A DNA stretch of 64,000 bases from Paenibacillus sp. AN1007. GTDB lineage: Bacteria > Bacillota > Bacilli > Paenibacillales > Paenibacillaceae. Location: NCBI RefSeq assembly GCF_040702995.1, contig NZ_CP159992.1, positions 6,167,001 through 6,231,000 of the forward strand. The letters run 5' to 3'. Below, piece by piece: positions 48,974 to 56,790 of the stretch (position 1 is its first letter; every line of letters begins with the position of its first letter). Position numbers and translations under genes: made by a program. The notes beneath the pieces were generated by a model. The model ran no database searches. It was not told the DNA's origin and saw only the letters and a program-made list of their open reading frames with translations.

Positions 48974-50897
48974 GGAAGACGTGCTGCCGCGCTGTCTCGA
49001 AAGTGTACGCGGTGCAGTTGACGAGGTCATCGTAGTGGACACCGGCTCGTCAGATCGGAGTGCGGCGATTGCACGGAAGTATGGCGCGAAGGTCGTTGAG
49101 TTTGCGTGGTGCGATGACTTTGCCGCAGCACGGAATGCTGGCCTGGAGCAGGCTTCCGGCGACTGGATTCTGTTTCTTGATGCGGACGAGGCACTGGAGC
49201 AGGCAGCACGGGAGCAGCTCAGAAGCTGGACGGCAGTCAGCGGATGTGACGGATTGTTTTTAAACATTCATAACTATACGGGTTCGGGTCAGCAGGGCGT
49301 AACGGTTAATCCGGTGCTGCGTCTGTTTCGCAATGCTCCTGGGCACCGGTTCAAGGGGCGAATTCATGAGCAGATTGCCGCAGCGATCTGTGAGCGAAAT
49401 CCGGAGGCTGCGTTTCATGTGACAGACATGGTCATTCACCATTACGGGTATCAGACGGAGATTGTGGAGCGTAAAGATAAGGTGAATCGCAACGTGCGTC
49501 TGCTGCAGCAGGCTGTGGCAGAGGAGCCGGGCCAGCCGTTTCATCACTATAATCTGGGCGTGGAGTATTTGCGTGTAGGTGAAGCGGAGCAGGCACTCGA
49601 ATCGTTTGGCAGAGCTCGCAAGATGATTGATCCGACGACAACCAGTTATGCTCATCTGCTGTTGAAATACGAAGTTCGCTGTCTGGAGCATCTGCAGCGC
49701 TGGCAGGAGGCTCTGGATTGCGTGGATGGGGCGCTGGAGTTGTTCCCGGAGTACACGGATCTGATGCACCACCGTGCCATCTGTGCGGATGCCATAGGGG
49801 ACACGGCAGCAGCGGAGAAATCGCTTCGTGAAGCCATTCTGCAGGGACCGCCGCCGGCGATATATCACACCGAAGAAGGGATGGGCACATACCAGACATG
49901 GTACACCTTGGGCCGCCTGCTGGAAGGGAAGGCTGATCTGGAGGGAGCTGTGGATGCTTATGTGGAAGCCGTGCGTGCGAAATCCAGTCTGCTGCCGCCG
50001 CTGTATCGTATATTTCGAATTATGCGGGTATCCGGTCAGGAACAGCAGATTCCAGCGATGGCTGCGTCACGTTTTGCGATAAATTCGGAGGAGGCTTTGG
50101 CTAAAGTACTGGGTATTCTGGAGCAGTGCCGCTGCTGCGATGCAGCTCTTGAACTGCTTGGAGAGATGTCACCTGTACCTTCCGGGGAACAGCGGGAGAA
50201 ACGATCTGCTGCGGAGGCATTACTTCATATCCAGCGGGGAGATTGGGGCAAAGCGCGTTTGAAATTTGAAACCGTGAAGCGAAAAAAGGGCTCAATGGCA
50301 TCTCTGGCTGGCCGCTGGCTTGAACGAATGCAGTGGTTGGAGGGAAAGGAAGCAAGTCCAGGTGATTCCCTTACACTCTGGCTGATGAAAGGCGCACAAG
50401 AAACCAATAGATCTGAACTTCAAAACAAACCTGACAGTAAGAACATCACGAACACAGTTCGTGAAGGGATGTATGATGGCTGGCAGGCAATCGGACTGAT
50501 GATGGAAGGGTGCGTCCGGTCTGGAAGATGGCAGGCGCTGCATGGATTAATCCAAAGAGGACGTCAGCTGCTGGAGGAAGTGGATCGTATAGCGGGGCAG
50601 GGATTGAATCAGAAACAGAGTACTGGCAGTGAACCGGAGCGCTGTGGGACTGAAAGAGAACGCCGGGAGAGCGATACGAAGGGAAAACGGAGTGAGCAAC
50701 CTTTCCCGGGAGCGTCAGATACTTTGAGCGGCACAAGCTGGCTCGTTAAAGGACTGATTAGTGCGGCCGATCATCATCTGGCACAGCTTGTACCTGGCAG
50801 CGAACAGATGGAGCAAGAGAGGCAGCGTCATGCGTACTGGCCTGTCATTCAGCATATAAGGCTGGAATTGCCGGGAGCAGATGGATTTGAGAGCTGA
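48900..50897 (+). CDS. GT2 glycosyltransferase with TPR domain, second of three
   Basis: A 665-residue paralogue of the preceding enzyme: ISLCMIVRDEEDVLPRCLESV, VVDTGSSDRSAAIARKYGA, WCDDFAAARNAGL and the DXD FLDADEAL (Asp 94 and 96). The acceptor side has RLFRNAPGHRFKGRIHEQI. TPR-like helices begin near residue 215 (PFHHYNLGVEYLRVGEAEQALESF). The tail carries a Lys/Glu-rich, poorly ordered stretch. ATG 48900 follows GAGAGGAGGAATC inside the previous gene, indicating coupled translation. Donor sugar unknown. Confidence 0.82.
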   Translation: MQAQQHQIHQGQAQRISLCMIVRDEEDVLPRCLESVRGAVDEVIVVDTGSSDRSAAIARKYGAKVVEFAWCDDFAAARNAGLEQASGDWILFLDADEALEQAAREQLRSWTAVSGCDGLFLNIHNYTGSGQQGVTVNPVLRLFRNAPGHRFKGRIHEQIAAAICERNPEAAFHVTDMVIHHYGYQTEIVERKDKVNRNVRLLQQAVAEEPGQPFHHYNLGVEYLRVGEAEQALESFGRARKMIDPTTTSYAHLLLKYEVRCLEHLQRWQEALDCVDGALELFPEYTDLMHHRAICADAIGDTAAAEKSLREAILQGPPPAIYHTEEGMGTYQTWYTLGRLLEGKADLEGAVDAYVEAVRAKSSLLPPLYRIFRIMRVSGQEQQIPAMAASRFAINSEEALAKVLGILEQCRCCDAALELLGEMSPVPSGEQREKRSAAEALLHIQRGDWGKARLKFETVKRKKGSMASLAGRWLERMQWLEGKEASPGDSLTLWLMKGAQETNRSELQNKPDSKNITNTVREGMYDGWQAIGLMMEGCVRSGRWQALHGLIQRGRQLLEEVDRIAGQGLNQKQSTGSEPERCGTERERRESDTKGKRSEQPFPGASDTLSGTSWLVKGLISAADHHLAQLVPGSEQMEQERQRHAYWPVIQHIRLELPGADGFES

Positions 50898-50923
50898 GCT
50901 GAGAGACAGAAGTCGTGAGCAGT

Positions 50924-50949
50924 AAAAGTGAACGTTAAAAGTGAACGTT
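50924..50949. repeat. 13-nt direct tandem repeat
   Basis: AAAAGTGAACGTT occurs twice head to tail, followed by a diverged third copy (AGAAGTGATAAAT). It lies in the 265-nt gap between the second and third TPR glycosyltransferases, where I see no gene. Confidence 0.7.
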
Positions 50950-51162
50950 AGAAGTGATAAATCAGAGCGGGGTAGACTTCTTTGGTAAAAACGCAAAGGT
51001 GAGTAGTGAAAAGAGACATGTGCAGTAACGGCACAGGCAGAGAGGCACAGAAAGGAAATATGAAAGGAGAAACTTGAGAAGAAAATCTAGAAAGGAGGGG
51101 TGACCTAAACAGTCCTGATTGTTGTGATAGTGCAGCCTTTGTTGAAGGGAGGGATGGTGCGG

Positions 51163-53370
51163 GTGAGGGGTGGGATCAGCTTATGTATGATTGTGAAGGA
51201 TGAAGGCGGGTTTCTGGATCGTTGTTTGAATTCGGTGAGCAGTATGGTAGATGAGATTATAGTTGTAGATACAGGATCGACGGATGATTCAGCAGCGATA
51301 GCCCAGCGCTACGATGCAGTGGTCATTGATATGGAGTGGAGTGGTGATTTCAGTCAGGCACGTAATCTGTCGCTGGCCGCAGCGAATTATTCATGGATTC
51401 TGATCTTGGACGCAGATGAAGAATGGATGCAGCCTTTTCAGACGAAATCGGAGCTGATGGAATGGCTGGAAGCCGGAAGTGAAGAGGTCTGGGGGTATTG
51501 GATTAAGGTAACGAGCCTGCTGGGCACATCAGGCGAGGAACGTGTAACGGATGAAGTCTGCCGTCTGTTTCGTAATGATCCCCGGATTGCCTTTCGCGGA
51601 AGGATTCATGAGGAAGCAGCTTCTTCCATTCTGGCTGTTATGCCGTACGGGATTCGACACTCGGTAATAGAGATTATTCATTATGGCTATTTGGATAAAA
51701 TCATTGCCGCCAAGCGTAAAGATGTCCGGAATATGCAGCTCATCCGGCTGGCTCTACAGCATACACCGGATCAGCCAGAACTGCTCTATGCGCTGGCCGC
51801 CGAGTGGTTTCAGCAGGCCAAGTATGATGAAGCACTTCGATTATTGATGCCGCTGCTCGCACGGCTTGAACCGGAGTGTGGTTATCATTCTGATGTGGTG
51901 CTGAAAACAGCTTATGCCTGGAGAGAGCTCGGCCAAACTGAGCGGGCGCGATCCGTGGTGGAGACGTGGGCTTCGGTATACGGGGATTTTCCGGATTTGC
52001 TGGAGCTGGGCGCCGTACTGGAATTGGATCAGGGGCGGGTTGACCTTGCCCTGAAGTGGTTAAAGCGAGCGAAGTCAGGTGCATCGTCAGCAGGTCGGTA
52101 TACTTCTGTGTCGGGTGCGGGAACCTACCGCAGCCTGACACTGGAAGGAATGGCTCATGAGCAGGCTGGCCGCTGGCAGGAAGCGGAAGCCGCCTACATG
52201 GCGGTGCTGAGCATGCAGCCGGGCAATCGGGCAGCTTGGCAGCGACTGCTGCTGCTTGGCGCAGCCACGGGACGGCCGCAGGCCATTGCCAGTGCGGCCG
52301 AGGGAATGAGCCTGCCGCCAGCAGCGCAGCAGGCAATGGTTTCGGCCGCGCTGGCTGCGCATCGGCCGGAATGGCTGCTGCGCCATGCGGCTGCGCTGGG
52401 CCCGGCAGTGCGGATGCAGCCGCTTGCTGCCGGGCTTGTGCTGGCGCAGCTGGGTGAGCATGCATCCGCCAGTGCGGCAATACGGCCTTGGCAGGCGCAT
52501 GCGCAGCACGGGCCGGAGGCTGCTCTTGCGCTGTGGGCGCTGGGACACAAGTATCGGAGCACAGGTGGGCGTAGAGCAGCATGCCGGCAGGCAGTCGTAC
52601 CCGAAGCGGCGTTTGCTGCCGAGAGGCTGCTGCAAAGCGGGAATGCATCCGCCAGCGGTGATGTATACAGCCAGAGGCTGCAGACAGATGCACAGATTCG
52701 GACACAAGCGGATTCGCAAAAACAGGCGAATGCAGTGATGCAGGTGCAGGGCGGGGGAGAGTCCCGATCGAAGACGCGGATAAATGCACAGATAAACGCA
52801 CAGGAAGGAGCGGATGCAAAGACCGAGGCACATGATCGTGCACCTCGGCCCAGCAGCCTTGTGCTGCCAGCAGCAGCTCCGCAGCCCAGCCCCGTGCCTG
52901 CGCTGCTCGCGCCCGCACAGGCGCTCGCCGCCGTAGGGGCGTGGCCCGCATGGCTTCGCCTGCTGCAGGCACTCCCGCCGGGCGGCGCGCTGGCGCTGCT
53001 CACAGCGCTCCCGCCTGCGGCTCGCTGCGGGCTGCTGCGCGCACCCGCACGCGTCCGCGAAGGCCTGCTTGCGCTGTGCGGCACGCCCGGCAGCGCGCAG
53101 CAGCCCCTCGCGGACGAAGTGCCCGCCCCTGCTCGCGCAGCGCATGCGCTCTTGGCGGGCACGCTCGCGCTGCTCGCCGGGCGGCAGGGCCTGGCACGTG
53201 ATTGGGCCGAACATTCGGCCCGGATCACGGCACAGCAGGCTGCCGCCCAAGGCCGCCCGGCGCAGGTCCAGCCGCCGGGCCTGCAGACCCTGCTGCGCCT
53301 GACGGCTCCCGGCGCAGCCACCGCCCCTACTTTCCAGCAGCAGTGCAGCATGCTGCTGGTGTACCTGTAA
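51163..53370 (+). CDS. GT2 glycosyltransferase with TPR domain and Ala-rich high-GC tail, third of three
   Basis: A 735-residue relative of the two preceding enzymes: ISLCMIVKDEGGFLDRCLNSV, VVDTGSTDDSAAIAQRYDA, WSGDFSQARNLSL, DXD at 83-85 (LDADEEW), RLFRNDPRIAFRGRIHEEA, then TPR helices to about residue 360. The final 370 residues are dominated by Ala, Gln, Pro, Leu and Arg, and the DNA becomes very GC-rich (47 of 60 bases in 53041-53100). GTG 51163 aligns with the paralogue starts and lies 9 nt after AAGGGAGGG. A still better ribosome site at 51091 has no start at usable distance. The tail's function is unknown. Confidence 0.75.
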   Translation: MRGGISLCMIVKDEGGFLDRCLNSVSSMVDEIIVVDTGSTDDSAAIAQRYDAVVIDMEWSGDFSQARNLSLAAANYSWILILDADEEWMQPFQTKSELMEWLEAGSEEVWGYWIKVTSLLGTSGEERVTDEVCRLFRNDPRIAFRGRIHEEAASSILAVMPYGIRHSVIEIIHYGYLDKIIAAKRKDVRNMQLIRLALQHTPDQPELLYALAAEWFQQAKYDEALRLLMPLLARLEPECGYHSDVVLKTAYAWRELGQTERARSVVETWASVYGDFPDLLELGAVLELDQGRVDLALKWLKRAKSGASSAGRYTSVSGAGTYRSLTLEGMAHEQAGRWQEAEAAYMAVLSMQPGNRAAWQRLLLLGAATGRPQAIASAAEGMSLPPAAQQAMVSAALAAHRPEWLLRHAAALGPAVRMQPLAAGLVLAQLGEHASASAAIRPWQAHAQHGPEAALALWALGHKYRSTGGRRAACRQAVVPEAAFAAERLLQSGNASASGDVYSQRLQTDAQIRTQADSQKQANAVMQVQGGGESRSKTRINAQINAQEGADAKTEAHDRAPRPSSLVLPAAAPQPSPVPALLAPAQALAAVGAWPAWLRLLQALPPGGALALLTALPPAARCGLLRAPARVREGLLALCGTPGSAQQPLADEVPAPARAAHALLAGTLALLAGRQGLARDWAEHSARITAQQAAAQGRPAQVQPPGLQTLLRLTAPGAATAPTFQQQCSMLLVYL

Positions 53371-53689
53371 TCCGGCTGTGCCCCTGCCGGACAGCACAAG
53401 GATGCCCCTTCTTTAACAGAGCAAAAAGTCGGGGCATCCGGCAGACGCTGTACCCAGCCTTATTTTTCATCAATATCCTGTCCGTATTTGAAACTTCCGA
53501 ACCCTTCCTGACTAATTAAATGGAGCTGTATCCAAATGCCCCGGTTTCCAAAAGAACGGCCTAATGCATTTCAGAAAAAGCCTAATACACAGTTCTAAGG
53601 ACACTGCTGTAGTAGTTCATCCGGTAATCCCACATTCTCACATTCCATGTACATTTCACAGTGTGTTCCCCATGCATACAGTGTGTCTC
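53371..53689. other. Intergenic region between convergent glycosylation operons
   Basis: About 320 bases without a supported gene. GGATGCCCC at 53400-53408 and GGGGCATCC at 53431-53439 form a perfect 9-bp stem with a 22-nt loop, but no T-run follows. It may still act as a transcription block for one or both strands. Confidence 0.45.
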
Positions 53690-54379
53690 TCACGGACGGT
53701 ATCCTTTATCCGTCTTACAGATCACAGCCCGGAAGCAGCGGATGGGGGCGCCGTACATATCCGAGGAAATGGCGTCATCCGGTTCTTCTACATTCAGCTT
53801 ATCTTCAATGGTCAGCCCGGTGACAGCCATGATCGTTTCCAGCAAATCCGGACGCATCTCGGGTACATCAAAGGTGGCGATTAATTGTCCATCCCGCTTT
53901 AATACCCTTGCAAATTCACGGAAAGCTCGCAGCATTGTGCCGGTATCCAGATGTTCCAGCACAGAGATGCAGAATACGCGGTCAAACTGTTCGGCAGCAT
54001 ACGGCAGCTGAGCCAGGTTGGCCTGTGTGCGGTTGAGCCGTGTCAGGTAGAATTCCGGCAGCTTCCGGGCTGCCTGTTCACCGAAATCAGCTGCGATATC
54101 CAGCCGAATCGCCTCTTCGGACAAAATGCGTTCATCCCAGTCGCATGCGTGAACCTCACGGCAGTGTTCAGTGAGCCAAAATTTGAACGGGTGAGATATG
54201 CCGCAGGCCGCATCCAGCACGACATCATCCGGGCGCGCGAACTGGCGAGCCCACTCATACTCATAAGGACGACTCCACCATGCGGGGTGAAGTGGAAAGA
54301 CCAGCGTATCTGTCTTCGGATCGTTCTGCCGAATGTACCGTGATTCCATGATCTCCGCGGCGCCGGGTGTATCCATCAT
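53690..54379 (-). CDS. SAM-dependent methyltransferase (class I)
   Basis: A 229-residue Rossmann-fold methyltransferase. Motif I is VVLDAACGISHPF, motif II HACDWDERIL, and motif IV region FDRVFCISVLEHLDTGTML, followed by FARVLKRDGQLIATFD, the usual post-motif. The start is ATG 54379, 9 nt after AAGGAGGG, overlapping the stop of the GT4 gene (ATGA), so it is the last gene of the minus-strand operon. In this context a sugar O-methyltransferase capping a surface glycan is likely, but the substrate is inferred. Confidence 0.82.
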   Translation of the reverse strand: MMDTPGAAEIMESRYIRQNDPKTDTLVFPLHPAWWSRPYEYEWARQFARPDDVVLDAACGISHPFKFWLTEHCREVHACDWDERILSEEAIRLDIAADFGEQAARKLPEFYLTRLNRTQANLAQLPYAAEQFDRVFCISVLEHLDTGTMLRAFREFARVLKRDGQLIATFDVPEMRPDLLETIMAVTGLTIEDKLNVEEPDDAISSDMYGAPIRCFRAVICKTDKGYRP

Positions 54380-55818
54380 GTGTGAATTCCCTCCTTCAAT
54401 CCTGTTTCCGCTAAAAAAGATTCCAGCACCCTGCTCCACCGGCTGCGCCATATGGACAGATCATAGGACAGCGCAGTTTCACGCGCGTAGATGCCAAGCC
54501 GCTCCCGTTCGGCGCGGTCCTGCACGAGACGAACAAGTGCGGCGGACAGTGCTTGCTCCCCTGGAGGAATGAGCAGTCCGTTGAAGCCGTCCTGGATCAG
54601 ATCATTGAGCCCCCCGACGTTGGAAGCAATAACCGGAAGACCGCAGCTCATCGCTTCCAGACAAGCGTAGGAGGTGCCTTCGGAAAATAACGTAGGGATG
54701 ACAACGATATCCGCCTGGTGGTAGGCGCTGCGAATATCTTTGAAATCGTACGTATGCTGCCGAATTCGTGCTGTATGTGGATGTGTGCGCTGCCAATAAC
54801 GAAAGGCTCTGCCAACGGTACTGCCTTCCACCAGTTCCCCCGCAAATTCAACCTCCACATCCGGGAAAGCTCCCAGGAGCTTATCTGCAGCGAGCATCAT
54901 CGGAATAATGCCGCGTTCGCTGCTGATACGGCGTGGATATAAAATACGAACAGGGCGGGGAGGAGACAGAGGCTTATCGTCCTCAGTCTGGTCCTGTGCC
55001 CTTTGATGAGGAAGAGCTTCGGTAGTTCCGTATTCTACAGAGATCGTATCTGGGCTGCCTAACGGATCTGCATAAAGACTCTTCGTTCTGACCTTTTCTT
55101 CGTTACTACTACTACTGTATGCATCAGTACTATCATGATCTGCATCCTCATGAATCGATGTATCATCTCCCGACTCTGGAGCCATCATGTGTGCATGTTC
55201 AGCAGGCACTGCTGTTTCCCTTTTCCAAGCCTCCATCCATTCTTCCTCATGACGCTGCGTGAGTGTTCTGCTTGGCGGAGCAGGGGTGAAGTAAGCAGTA
55301 TCCACTGCATTAGGAATCAGCACAATTTGTTCCGGATCGCTATACATACAGGCTGCCCGGCAAAAGGTCTGGAAATGGGAGTCCACCGAGACGATGCGAA
55401 CGAGTCCATCCAGTGCCAGCTGGATATGTTCGGCAACCTGACGTTTGGTGTCCAGCGGCAGACCAGGGCGATCCCAGTTAATGCCATGACATATTCCGAG
55501 ACTGCCTGGCTTGTAGTTGATGGGCTGCCATAGGCAGCTTGCATAGATAATGGGTCCACGGGCTGCTGCAGCCATCCGTTCAAATGCCTCCGGTACATTC
55601 TCCATGTCATAATCGTAGCCATAGACGTCAATCTGCTCCGTTCGGGTCTGGAACGCTTCGAAATAGGACAGCTGATGGACTTCGGGAATATGACCAAGAC
55701 GGCGAATGACACTGCATAGATCTAGAATGTAGCGCTCCAGCCCGCCGCCGAATACACGGCCGTATTCCCGGTTGTACCCATCGGTAAAACTATGGGTAAG
55801 TATGCTGACCACACTCAT
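54376..55818 (-). CDS. Glycosyltransferase family 4 with internal acidic linker
   Basis: A 480-residue GT-B enzyme. N-terminal domain: VFGGGLERYILDLCSVIRRLGH, GICHGINWDRPG and IVLIPNAVDTAYFTP. C-terminal domain: LYPRRISSERGIIPMMLAA, the KIRQHTYDF-like bridge, VIPTLFSEGTSYACLEAMSCGLPVIASNVGG (E-x7-E, read over residues 405-435). Between the domains an unusual stretch of about 95 residues is rich in Glu, Asp, Ser and His. ATG 55818 follows GGAAGGAGGAG. It is separated from the upstream GT2 by one base and overlaps the methyltransferase by four. Confidence 0.85.
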   Translation of the reverse strand: MSVVSILTHSFTDGYNREYGRVFGGGLERYILDLCSVIRRLGHIPEVHQLSYFEAFQTRTEQIDVYGYDYDMENVPEAFERMAAAARGPIIYASCLWQPINYKPGSLGICHGINWDRPGLPLDTKRQVAEHIQLALDGLVRIVSVDSHFQTFCRAACMYSDPEQIVLIPNAVDTAYFTPAPPSRTLTQRHEEEWMEAWKRETAVPAEHAHMMAPESGDDTSIHEDADHDSTDAYSSSSNEEKVRTKSLYADPLGSPDTISVEYGTTEALPHQRAQDQTEDDKPLSPPRPVRILYPRRISSERGIIPMMLAADKLLGAFPDVEVEFAGELVEGSTVGRAFRYWQRTHPHTARIRQHTYDFKDIRSAYHQADIVVIPTLFSEGTSYACLEAMSCGLPVIASNVGGLNDLIQDGFNGLLIPPGEQALSAALVRLVQDRAERERLGIYARETALSYDLSIWRSRWSRVLESFLAETGLKEGIHT

Positions 55819-55819
55819 A

Positions 55820-56788
55820 TTACAGCTCCTCCTTCCAAGGGAGCAGCCGCGGTTCGGGGTCCAGAATGGACTCATACTGGGCGGTACTGCCCCACTCCCC
55901 GTGCGGATCAATGCGCTTGTATCGTAAATATTTACGAACCCGATCTTCCAGACTGCCGGCCCAGCCAAGATGCTGTACTTTCAGTTCTGTGTGTACCCCC
56001 GGCAGTACTGTACAGGATACAGGAAGACGGGGAACATGGTGATTCTGCTGCGGGTAGAAATAGGGATATCCGGGCATGTAACGAACAAGGGATGCCGTAT
56101 GGCGCTTGTGCATGGACCAGAGCTCATCCTCCCGGTAATGGGTTCGCCCACCCCACATATCAAAGAACCGGAAGGCAAACCAGTCTGCATAGTCCTGATT
56201 GATAAGCTTCCGTATGGCCTTTTTGGCTTCGGTGCTGTACAGTTCATCGGCATCAACAGAGAGAAGCCAGTCTGGATCTGTACTGACTGCTGCCTGCCAC
56301 AGTGTGCTGCGAAGACGCCATTCCTCGGCAAACAGCGGTTTCTCCAGCACCTCCAGACGCACTACCTTTGGAAAAGCACCGCATATATCGGGTGTTCTAT
56401 CTGTACTGGCATCATCGACAATGACAATCTCGTCCACGAATCCGCTCAGATCATGCAGCACTTCCTCGAGATAACGCCCTTGTTCGTTTCGTACTTGAAG
56501 CATGGCTGTCAGTTTGTTGTTTTTACTTTTGCGTACCCGTCTTACAGTGAAGGGCTGTGTAAAAGCATCCATTCCGGTATCCCGTATCGGAGGAGAGCCC
56601 GGGTCCTCTTCAATTCGTGAATTAAAGACGCGATGAACCTGGCTCTGCGCGCTTTGGGATTGGAAACCAGAAGACACCGCCTGAAGGCTCTGAGGAGGAG
56701 TGTTATCTCGTTTATCGGTCGTCTGCGTTTGAAGCAAATCATGCATGATGGGCCTGCTTCCAGGAGTTCTACGCTTTTTCGGGTCCAT
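55820..56788 (-). CDS. Glycosyltransferase family 2 (GT-A fold)
   Basis: A 322-residue enzyme. A poorly ordered N-terminal segment of about 90 residues (Gln/Ser/Arg-rich) precedes the GT-A core: LTAMLQVRNEQGRYLEEVL, DEIVIVDDASTDRTPDIC, LLSVDADELYS (DXD) and a C-terminal region with GVHTELKVQHLGW and KYLRYKRIDP. It differs from the three plus-strand enzymes by lacking TPRs. ATG 56788 follows GGAGGTG and the gene begins 2 nt after the TPR protein, so it is co-translated. Donor and acceptor unknown. Confidence 0.82.
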   Translation of the reverse strand: MDPKKRRTPGSRPIMHDLLQTQTTDKRDNTPPQSLQAVSSGFQSQSAQSQVHRVFNSRIEEDPGSPPIRDTGMDAFTQPFTVRRVRKSKNNKLTAMLQVRNEQGRYLEEVLHDLSGFVDEIVIVDDASTDRTPDICGAFPKVVRLEVLEKPLFAEEWRLRSTLWQAAVSTDPDWLLSVDADELYSTEAKKAIRKLINQDYADWFAFRFFDMWGGRTHYREDELWSMHKRHTASLVRYMPGYPYFYPQQNHHVPRLPVSCTVLPGVHTELKVQHLGWAGSLEDRVRKYLRYKRIDPHGEWGSTAQYESILDPEPRLLPWKEEL

Positions 56789-56790
56789 CC

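Noticed and set aside
51740..53399. Three long overlapping minus-strand open frames (401-436 codons)
   Set aside because: They lie opposite the GC-rich tail of the third GT-TPR gene, are Arg/Cys/Pro/Ala-rich nonsense with no ribosome sites or family motifs, and arise because stop codons are rare at high GC.
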